The notes under the pieces: model-generated | Database searches by the model: none | What the model saw: only the letters and a program-made list of their open reading frames with translations | Told to the model about the DNA's origin: nothing | Position numbers and translations under genes: made by a program | Shown here: in pieces, positions 55,986 through 64,000 of the stretch | Layout of the letters: every line of letters begins with the position of its first letter | Numbering within the stretch: position 1 is the first letter of the stretch | Source of the DNA: Diadema setosum | Lineage: Eukaryota > Echinodermata > Echinoidea > Diadematoida > Diadematidae | Assembly: GCA_033980235.1 (NCBI GenBank) | Contig: CM067067.1 | Location: 38,483,985 to 38,547,984, forward strand | Direction of reading: 5' to 3' | Length of the DNA: 64,000 nucleotides

Positions 55986-56185
55986 CTGATTGACAAATTG
56001 CCCTACATCAATGTAAATGAATAAAGTAAAACGCCTGTCCGGTGATAAGGTCATGGGTTTGAATCTTGGTCGGCTATGCACGCCCGTGTTTTCTTTTGTC
56101 ATGGCTACTACTAAAAGGCTGATCAATACAGTACCTACTTACTATTCACTTCGATGTAGGGCACTTTGTCTATCAGATGCGAGAT
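55986..56185 (+). mobile_element. Inverted-repeat element enclosing a tRNA-derived module, copy 2
   Basis: Left TTGACAAATTGCCCTACATC and right GATGTAGGGCACTTTGTC flank a tRNA-like remnant (GGGTTTGAATC B-box-like at about 56055) and the GGCTACTACTAAAA word shared with 12535-12915. The A-box half is degraded. Confidence 0.68.
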
Positions 56186-56342
56186 GTAATAAAAACTTGA
56201 TGTAGAAATTTCATCAGTTTAAAATTTCACTTCATTTCACTGGCTGAACATGGAAGATTTGAAGTTCCATTTCCACTGAATTGAAAGCAATGATGTCCTC
56301 TGGTCTCTAGACAGGCCTGTCTCTAGCTACAATATTGCAACA

Positions 56343-56584
56343 TACTGTATACGCCGAATATTTCGCGATGTCTTTATTTTTGCTAATTTTGCGAGTCGGG
56401 TGCTATTCGCAAAATTAAAGACACATGAAAATATTGACTCTGATCACGCTATGAATGTGATGTACGCGTATACATTTCTCTGTTCGGTATAAGACTCCAC
56501 GATCGCTAATTTAACCACTCGCGAAATATCGCAAGTTCTGATTTGCAAAAATTTAAACTCGCGAAATATATGGCGTAAACAGTA
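56343..56584 (+). mobile_element. 242-bp MITE with TACTGTATACGCC ends
   Basis: TACTGTATACGCCGAATATT and, inverted, TACTGTTTACGCCATATATT, both leading into TTCGCGA. Clean copy of the family at 26022. Confidence 0.9.
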
Positions 56585-56690
56585 GATGCCACACTTCATT
56601 TCAAACTTTATGGTGTGTAATTGTATGATTTCTTGATTGACAGTGATAAAGAACGACTAAAAACATACACTGCAAATTCAATTTTCAGGT

Positions 56691-56970
56691 GACTCCTGTT
56701 ATAACGAAGTCCTTGGGAACAGCAATTTTCTTTCATCATATTGAAATTTCGTCGTAGAACAATAAATTATATAAAGATATTCACAGGCAATTCCTGTTAT
56801 AACGAAGTCTTCGGGACCAGTAATTTTCTTTCGTTACACTGAAATTTCATTGTAGCCAAATAATAAAAGTATATAAAGATATGTAGATACAGTTATTTTG
56901 GGATCCTGAATTTCCGTACTCAGTTGTAACAAGAATTTCAATATAGCCATGTTCATTATAACGGGAGTGC
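56691..56970. mobile_element. Repeat with tandem CCTGTTATAACGAAGTC units
   Basis: Two tandem units of about 95 bp start near 56695 and 56788. The 60944-61125 repeat shares TTATAAYGAAGTCCT, TTTCATTATAGCC and TTATAACGGGAGTGCACT. Confidence 0.72.
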
Positions 56971-57133
56971 ACTTTACTTGTCTGGCTAGTTCTGCTGTAT
57001 GTTATGTAGGCCCCTAATATGACTTTGTGACAGTAACACAAATACAAGTACTATTTTGACTCTTGGAACTAAATTTCCCAAGTGATGGCCTTTGACTGGA
57101 GGCAGAAATTAATAATAAACCTCTAGGAGATTT

Positions 57134-57380
57134 GAAGGGGTCGGTGCAATATAGTGCTAACCCACACAATAGTCATTTTGAGATAATCGCTGTTGAATAT
57201 GGAAAGTCCATACATTGTACATTAATAAAACATGAATCCATGGATTTTTTACCATCTTATTGGTTGAATTTAAATATGATATTTTCATGGAGGTTAGAGT
57301 GAAGGATAAGGATTATGAAAATGCATGTAACTCAATTTTGACAGAAGTGTGGGTTAGCACTATATTGCACCGACCCCTTC
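57134..57380. mobile_element. 247-bp MITE with perfect 34-bp TIRs
   Basis: GAAGGGGTCGGTGCAATATA begins the left arm (57134-57167) and the exact reverse complement ends at 57380. ATTT flanks both sides, a possible 4-bp target duplication. Confidence 0.92.
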
Positions 57381-57394
57381 ATTTGTGTTTTATG

Positions 57395-57466
57395 TGTGTG
57401 TGTGTGTGCGTGTGTGGGGGGAGGGGGTATATGTGTGTGGCTGAGAGAAAGAGGGAGAGAGTGAGT
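57395..57466. repeat. (TG)n and G/A-rich low-complexity tract
   Basis: TG repeats, a GGGGGGAGGGGG block and a GAGAGA run immediately right of the MITE. Confidence 0.85.
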
Positions 57467-57708
57467 GAGAACTCTTAACAAAATGTTCAATCTTACTATT
57501 CCAAATATTAACATTTTCTGACTTTATTCATATTAAACATTATAAAAAACAACATCTTTAATGTTAGTAATTTTTATTTTGATCTGTACAGGATGTTACA
57601 CATAATTTTGACAGTTCTACACATACATTTTATATGACATTTTCTGGGATCATCTTATGGCAATACGGTAGATCTCATTTGGCTGAGTTGTACACCAAAA
57701 TACCCCCT

Positions 57709-57932
57709 CCTCAAAATGGTTCCATGACATTTGCTCCTGCGACAATTGCTCCCATGAAATTTCTGCATGCTAAGCCAATCATAAAGTCTACAAACAAATA
57801 TAACCCTAACCCTAATCGTCATATTATCAAACTAAACCTAAACCCGTATCACAACCCTGACACTCTAAGTCCTTGGAGAAATAAGACCGGAGCAATTGTC
57901 GCAGGGGCAAATGTTGTGTCACCCCTCAAAAT
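57709..57932. mobile_element. 206-bp MITE with 8-9-bp target duplication
   Basis: CCTCAAAAT flanks both sides (57709-57717, 57924-57932). Inverted ends share ACATTTGCYCCTGCGACAAT. The core includes ATAACCCTAACCCTAATCG, a telomere-like word. Confidence 0.88.
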
Positions 57933-59887
57933 AGCTGAAGTTCAATGAAGAAATCGGTTTCCAATGGCAATGGAGGATGTTTGATTGCGTCTAGAGACCT
58001 GATGATTTGAATTTATTATTTGCAATGACACATAAAATTACTGATATTCAATGACTAAAAAAATGAATTAAAAAGTGGACACATAGGTCATCCAAGGAAG
58101 GGCATCATCATGTGATTGACTCCGAGGAGTCTTTACAATACTCCACCAAGTAAAATGAGTGACTTCTATTCTCATTTGCTTACTTTTGTAAAACTTGTTG
58201 ATCTGTAGTTGATGTTTTATTCACACGTAATTGTCTCCTGGGGCCACATTCCTCCCATTAATTATCACACAGGGCACAATGCTGACTTTTGATTGTTACA
58301 TTTGAACCTTGTTTGGACTAAATAAAGCAGGCCACCTAAATGTAAATGGAGAACATTTAGAATATATGAAGATGCCTTGCAATACTTCTGTTTGTGAACT
58401 ATGATATTCTCAACATCACAACAGTTTTTCAACTAGATGAAAATCTTTCCACAGCTGCGAGAACTGTCCACTGTAACTCGGCTTCTTGCATACACAACAT
58501 GAAGTTTCATACCATATAGTTTGTGCTAAACTGCAATAAATATTCATAAAATATCTAGCTACATGTATAGCCTTGCTAGGTCTCATTAGGTGATACGCTA
58601 TCAGCGTATCACCTATTGTGATTGTCAAAATCTCTCTTTATTTTTTTTTATTCTTCTTTCTTTCTGGACAATTTTGTGTCGTCAATATCTCAAGAATGAC
58701 ATTACGAAATAACATGACATTTTCAGTCAACATGTCTCATGACAAAATCTAGCCACAATAAGGTTTTCATGACAGTAACATATCTATGACGTCATCTAGG
58801 CGCCATTTTGTGATTTTCGGACCACGTTACATGATCGATCATAACTTCATAACTAAAGGTCATTTCTGTATCATTTTCGGTGGACATAAAGTTAAGGTCA
58901 CGCTCTATCTTACATTTTGATGCTAATTACCTAGGACATCATTACGTGCGCGTACGCGCGCGTCAAACTTTTAAAAGGCTCAAAAGAACTTTCCAATGGG
59001 AAATCTCGAAGTTTCAGACAATTTTAAGCGTTCCGCGCGTACGCTTCCGTCCGCGTATTTTCGCGCGCAGTGCGCATAAGCAACATGAAAATGCAAATTT
59101 TTTTACAGATTTGGATTCCTGATACATTAAGTAACAATATCCATTGATTTCCGATCAATTTTGACCTATAACAAAGGAATGCGCTGGCGTCAAAGTTGAA
59201 ATTTCGTGTGCGCGTCTATGTGGAAATATAGCGAAAAACATGTCTTTGTTTATTTCACCATAGCTCTTTAAAAAGTCCGTTGACCCTATGTTTTTATTGC
59301 ATATTACAAAAGCATATGAATTGGAAATAACGTTTCAAGTATCAATATTTCCCGAAATACATTATGACGTCATCATATCATCATCTGAAATCAAAAAAGT
59401 GGAATTAATTTTTTTGAGGTACTGTTTCTAACATTCATTTGCTCGTATCTCTGTTGTTTAAGCTCAATATTATCCCAAATTTAGATATGTTGTACTTTAA
59501 ACATTTGCCTTTCAAGTCAATGTCATGGTTTTGAAATTTGATGACGTCATCATACCTTAAATTGTGATTAAAGGTAAAGACGCAAAATCGGACAAGTTTA
59601 CGTGTATTGTCTATGGGAGGTGATTTTTTTTTTAAACCATGCATTGACTTGACAACGTTTAAGCACCTTTATCTGAGCTGATTTAGCTTCATTTCCTCTG
59701 AAACTTTAGTATGTTGTAGCTGAGACAATAAGCTGCAGCAATCATGCATTTTATTCTTTGAAATCTCCTCATCAGGTTGACAATTTTGCAGTTTAAAACT
59801 GAAAATGAGAATGGAATGTGGACAAAACGATTCCTCATTCATCTTTCACATACATAAGTTTACGTTCCTTATATTTTCTCGTCGAGA

Positions 59888-59957
59888 CGTATGGCCGAGT
59901 GGTTAAAGCCGACGTCTCAGAGACGTGAGGTTGCGGGTTCGAACCCCACGAGATCAC
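59888..59957 (+). tRNA. tRNA-Leu(CAG)-like pseudogene / tRNA-derived module
   Basis: A box TGGCCGAGTGG, a 4-bp anticodon stem ACGT/ACGT around a loop CTCAGAG (CAG in the anticodon position), and B box GGTTCGAACCC are present. The T stem has one mismatch, the long variable arm of a Leu tRNA is missing, and the acceptor strands do not pair. Pol III promoter elements look intact although the tRNA is not functional. Confidence 0.6.
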
Positions 59958-60487
59958 GAAACAAAATACTTAGCTATTTTACTTTTTTTTTCTTCAATTT
60001 TGTATTACATATTCGTCCATGTAGAAATCACGTTCGTATATAAACGCACCTATACACACACAGACACACACACACACCATATCCCTCTTTTTTGTGTTGG
60101 AGACCACATTGCTTCGATTGCAGCAAAATTTTGCAGGATGACTTTGTCAAACCGATCATAGTATGTAATGACGACGACTGAGGTGTTGTACTTTGAACAA
60201 TTGTGTTTCAAGACAATGTCATTGTTTTGTAATTTGATGACGTCATTACACTGAAATTTGTGATTAAAGGCAAGGTATCAAAACCAGCCGATTATAGGTT
60301 TTATGTCTGCGGGACGTATTTTTCCCAAGTTGCCAGAAATGGCATAGCGACATCAGTCGTTACAAGGCCGCTTTTCCGTCTAGCAGTGCAATAGATGTTC
60401 ACGCGGCCACGTTAGTTGAGTGGGCATTCACTTTCCCCCTGTTATATCTATACATTGTTGTTGTTTTTTTGTCTTACCATTTCCGTG

Positions 60488-60530
60488 GATGTCCCGTGGC
60501 CGAGTGGTTAGAGAAACGGTTTCGGATGCA
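60488..60530 (+). pseudogene. Truncated tRNA-like module (A box only)
   Basis: CCCGTGGCCGAGTGGTTAGA matches the start of the module at 59888; the B-box half is absent. Confidence 0.55.
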
Positions 60531-60618
60531 CGCTCAATATAACTTCAAGGTGCCTATATCACATTCTTTTCTTTGTTGATCACAGATGACCAACATCTGA
60601 TGACCCCAAGCGTATCAC

Positions 60619-60782
60619 CTAACTCGTCATTGTGACGAGTTTCATATCTCGTTTTATACTATTGTTGATGTACTGAACAAACATGTTGGCCAGCAGGGAG
60701 ATGTCCTCTACGGGGTGAAGCTTGGTGTAAGATATAAACTGTCGTCGTAGCCGCTGCAGCTCGGCATTGTTGATTGTCCTGG
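60619..60782 (-). CDS. Candidate exon, unidentified protein, reading into a mobile-element end
   Basis: Preceded by a good acceptor (cgttcatctag) on the minus strand. The frame gives RTINNAELQRLRRQFISYTK, then HPVEDISLLANMFVQYINN and SIKRDMK, protein-like in composition. The last residues and the stop (TAG at 60619-60621) lie in sequence that matches the end of the element at 58587-60640, so the exon may be truncated by that insertion. I do not recognise the family. Confidence 0.38.
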
Positions 60783-60943
60783 CTAGATGAACGTGATGAA
60801 AAGTGTTAAGGATGTGACACCACTGCATGGGTTCCTCTTAATTACTGATCTCTAACAAGTGCAAGGTGGAGGGAAGCACATACAGGGGATTCTCCATATA
60901 ACAAGCTGCGTGGGATCACTGAAATTACCTCTTTATACAGGCG

Positions 60944-61125
60944 ACTCCTTTTATAATGAAGTCCTCATAACAGGCAGTTTCCTTTCGTTGCATCAAAATT
61001 TCATTATAGCCGAACAGTAATGTATGTGAAGAGATATGGATGATAATTTTGGACCTGAATTTTTACTTTGTTGTAACAAGAATTTTGTAATTACTACGTT
61101 TGTTATAACGGGAGTGCACTGTATC
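60944..61125. mobile_element. Copy of the 56691-type repeat
   Basis: GCGACTCCTTTTATAATGAA to TTATAACGGGAGTGCACTGTA; single unit, diverged. It is followed by a reverse fragment ending AAGGTTCCACTGTA (to 61248) related to 24410-24583. Confidence 0.7.
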
Positions 61126-61565
61126 AAGTATTTTTCGATATCACGCGAAAAATCACAAGAACATAATAGGGAGGGGACCTGCAAAATTGCCTTGCATTAT
61201 ATCAAGAATCTCACTACATCTGACCTCATTATAAGAAGGTTCCACTGTATGATGTGGTTCCATTACAGTGTGAGGACAGTTGGAAAACACACAGTATTAT
61301 CTTCACGTATTATGGAGGTAATGTGTTGGGTACAAAAGGGACCTGCACAACAAGTGATTCTTTAAACAAGGGATGCAGACAACAGAAGAAAGAGAATTTA
61401 CACAGCACACATTATTATATATACACTCACACGATATTCATATATACATACTATTAATATGAGATTTGTGGGTCCTCTTAATTAAATCCACAAAACAATT
61501 CACTTCAATTATTAAGCACGTCAAGAGAAATCGAAAGTACTTGTACTAAGAAAAATAAGCAACTC

Positions 61566-61688
61566 TCAACACAACTCAAGATTCGTTTTTAGTAAGGTAT
61601 TTGAAATGTGCAAGGATATTCGGTCCTTTGCCCCAGGGATAGCAACCTCATCTCCAGGAACACTTGTCTTCTGTGCAGCCACAAGAGT
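61566..61688 (-). CDS. Candidate terminal exon, unidentified
   Basis: A tttcttccatag acceptor is followed by 40 open codons, TLVAAQKTSVPGDEVAIPGA then KDRISLHISNTLLKTNLELC, and a TGA. It is phase-compatible (0 to 0) with the candidate exon at 63790-63852 upstream on the same strand. There is no consensus donor inside. Weak on its own. Confidence 0.3.
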   Translation of the reverse strand, partial: TLVAAQKTSVPGDEVAIPGAKDRISLHISNTLLKTNLELC

Positions 61689-61699
61689 CTATGGAAGAA

Positions 61700-62395
61700 A
61701 GTAACGCAATAATAATAATAAGCATCTACAAAACACAAAATAATGTCAGTATCACTAAAGCTGCCTACAGCTGCTGTATTAGTATAGTACATTGTAATCA
61801 ATGAGAGTATGTAAAATAGTCATTTTCATTCTCCATGCAGATTTTGCTGAGTTCTGGGAGAACAAGTGGCTCATATTTGAGAAAATATTCAGATCGTCAC
61901 TGTCAATGATGTGTTGGGAAATTACTGTTTTTGCTGAGTAAATGTGAAGCAATAGTGAAGATGACAACAAAGTGTCTGGTACAAACAGAGAAGGACAAAT
62001 CTGCAAGCTGTGAGGGAAACTGCTGATGAATGTGTTTTGTGAGGAAACATCTGCTCTTCTGTTGGTACCAAGTTAAAGCAATGTTCAGTGACATAGCACT
62101 ACTCCTTCAGATGGAACAGTGACTATCCAGGGCCTGAGAGACCAACATGGAAGTACATTTAACAAAGAGACTTTTCATCATGCTTCCTCACAAGAGAAAG
62201 GGCAGAAAACCCAATGAAGTGGCACAATTACATGGCAAAATCTACTTCTTTGAAAAAGAGAATTCCAACTGGCATTTTCTTCTATTTTTGTGTGTGGTCG
62301 TTTTGGATAATTCATTCTTAATGACTGAAACCCCAAAGGAGGCCATAGGAACTATTACTGTAATAATCATCATTTCTGTAATATTACTGTAATAA
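61700..62395. other. Gene-free stretch, nothing recognised
   Basis: If the minus-strand candidate exons at 61566 and 63790 are joined, this would be intron. No element recognised. Confidence 0.3.
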
Positions 62396-62570
62396 TCATC
62401 ATTTTATCTTTATTAAATTATTAATTTATTAAATTATTAATTTATCAAATTATTAATTTATTAATTTATTAATTTATTAAATTTATTAATTTATTAACTT
62501 ATTAATTTATTAATTTATTAATTTATTAATTTATTAAATGTGAATTTATTAATTTATTAAATGTGAAGTT
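62396..62570. repeat. (TTAATTTATTAA)n-type AT tandem repeat
   Basis: Around 15 units of ATTAATTTATTA with length variation. Confidence 0.93.
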
Positions 62571-63789
62571 GTATTTGGCATGTCATTACATACATGTTAT
62601 TACATACAATATGCTTCCCGCTTGCTTGAACAGGTATTTGGACGTGGGCCTCGTACTTTAAAACAGGCATAAGCTGTCATTTATTTCACTTGCCAAACTG
62701 TGAGTTTTAGCTAACACCAAGGCAAGAGGGAAAGTGTGCGTGTATACAAGTTTGGTAATAATTACATACAATGAGTTTGATTGGTGTTTACTACAGGTCA
62801 GATATGTCCGGAAGTTCCACGGAGAAGACAAGATAATTCAACCTTTTGGGTTTCAAGGAGGCATGAAGGCTAGTTATGACTACCGGTACGAGACTTTGTC
62901 TTTTTGTCTGCGTGGACCGGAGAAATTCAGAAGACAACTTATCACAACTCACTCTTTCTCATTCTCTGGCACAAGACATTGAGAATAAAAGATCTCATAA
63001 ATCACCCCCTTACCTTCTTTGACCCAAAAAGCAAGAAGACAAGATCTCATATTTGCATTCTCGGACCCACGAATTTGAGAAAAGAAGATCTTCCCTCTTG
63101 CCATCTCATCACAAGAAGTCAAGGATTTCAGATTTCAGATTTCAGAACTTGGATCCCAGATTTCACCTTCTCACCTTCTGAAAAGGGGAGGAATCATCTT
63201 GTCTTCTCGCCTCCTTGAACCAACAAAGGTCAAGAAAGCATGGAACCATCTCATCTTCTTGGTGGCACTTACAATGCTATGTTTACATTGTGTTCCCAGC
63301 AGCCATGGCAACCTCAATTAATGTGCAGTGGGTAAATGACACATTCTCCTGTTTTCCCCTCTTTGCATTCTAGTCTTGTTAATCCAAGTCCTCACCCCGG
63401 TGAACAAATAACTATCAGATGCTGTTCTACCTGTGGCTGGTCAGGCTAGACTATCAATATTTTCTGTCGCCCCGCTACGGAGCACCTCAAAGTTTTGCTA
63501 CGGCCTATTACGTGTTGTGATGTTTTGTTGCATTCTCACCATTTCATTACCACATACAAGGTTTCTCACAAGCCCCGGGACTGGCGTGGCACATTTTGTG
63601 ACAGATAAAAAATCTGACATGGCATCCACGGCAATCATGGCCTGTCATGTTTGCCTATCCCTTCTCACTGCATTGTCTCATGCCCATCTTGTTTTGTAAA
63701 CAGTGGCCTGAAACATGACTGCCGTGGCTGGTGGGAACATGGCGTAGATGCAGCATAAGCTTCCGGAGATAAGACAGCTTAAAACTTAC
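62571..63789. other. Gene-free stretch with short direct repeats
   Basis: Contains repeated AAGACAAGATCTCAT-like and TTTCAGATTTCAGA words (62985-63160). No gene supported. Confidence 0.35.
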
Positions 63790-63852
63790 CGTCACTGCCT
63801 CCTGCGTCCTCTTGTCAAGTTCATACAGGAAGTTGGTAGCTGACAGTGGTTG
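63790..63852 (-). CDS. Candidate 63-nt internal exon, unidentified
   Basis: Bounded by a ttgcag acceptor and a consensus gtaagt donor, exactly 21 codons: QPLSATNFLYELDKRTQEAV then T. Both splice signals are good and the composition is protein-like, so it may belong to a minus-strand gene entering the window from the right. Confidence 0.38.
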
Positions 63853-64000
63853 CTGCAATAAAAGGCAAGACAGCAAAGTCTTTATGAAACAAAATTGCAT
63901 TCATATGCAGCATTTTAATCCCCTCCTGGGATACCATATCTCCATTGAGAGTGCTCTTTGTTCCTCCATATTGCTCCATTTTATTTCAGAGCTTTCAATA

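Larger units (their letters stand above)
58587..60640. mobile_element. About 2-kb non-autonomous element carrying two tRNA-like modules
   Basis: Left end is a palindrome, TAGGTGATACGCT..AGCGTATCACCTA (58587-58615). The right end has AGCGTATCACCTA (60609-60621) followed by an ACTCGTCA TTG TGACGAGT hairpin. Internal blocks repeat (TTTGATGACGTCATCA near 59536 and TTTGATGACGTCATTA near 60232, each followed by GTGATTAAAGG). No open frame of note. Confidence 0.62.

Noticed and set aside
59888..59957. Functional tRNA-Leu(CAG) gene
   Set aside because: Acceptor strands do not pair and the long variable arm is missing, so it is kept only as a tRNA-like module.
62797..62982. Open frame after a ctacag acceptor (VRYVRKFHGEDKIIQPFGF)
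   Set aside because: Considered as an exon, but there is no convincing donor, no family match, and the sequence continues into short direct repeats.

Overview
This window is nuclear DNA from an animal. It holds three spliced, intron-rich genes with GT-AG introns in a background densely populated by short non-autonomous transposons and decayed LINE fragments. The mix of many small terminal-inverted-repeat elements, CR1/L2-like LINE tails and frequent AGGCCTAC and TACATGTA words suggests a marine invertebrate, most likely a non-vertebrate deuterostome such as an echinoderm. That assignment is inference; no diagnostic lineage gene is present.

Layout. 1-10.5 kb is gene-poor: AT microsatellites, a perfect 74-bp inverted repeat, four LINE 3' fragments, a 533-bp tandem duplication and two large hairpins. 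10.76-18.99 kb (+) is a five-exon isochorismatase-domain hydrolase (ISOC1/2 family, 199 aa, catalytic Asp/Lys/Cys all present). Its introns carry several transposon copies, one with another element nested inside it. 19-32 kb is an intergenic repeat field. 32.0-35.0 kb (-) is a complexin of the CPLX3/4 type, in two coding exons and ending in a CaaX box. 40.07-50.98 kb (+) is a twelve-exon PRPF3 gene (U4/U6 snRNP protein Prp3, 635 aa reconstructed). 51-64 kb is mostly repeats, plus three weak candidate exons on the minus strand of a gene I could not identify and a roughly 2-kb element carrying tRNA-like modules.

The genes do not form a pathway. ISOC and complexin converge; complexin and PRPF3 diverge from a 5-kb interval that includes a CpG-richer zone next to PRPF3 exon 1.

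The most unusual signal is a set of three 32-41-bp palindromes, each starting CA and ending TG and each bounded by a perfect, locus-specific 8-bp direct repeat. They look like extremely small mobile insertions. Two lie within about 0.5 kb upstream of a start codon (ISOC, PRPF3) and one in ISOC intron 1. Also notable are a TTAA-bounded family with long C/G homopolymers just inside its ends, several nested insertions whose empty sites can be read from a second copy in the same window, and inverted-repeat units that enclose tRNA-like promoter boxes.
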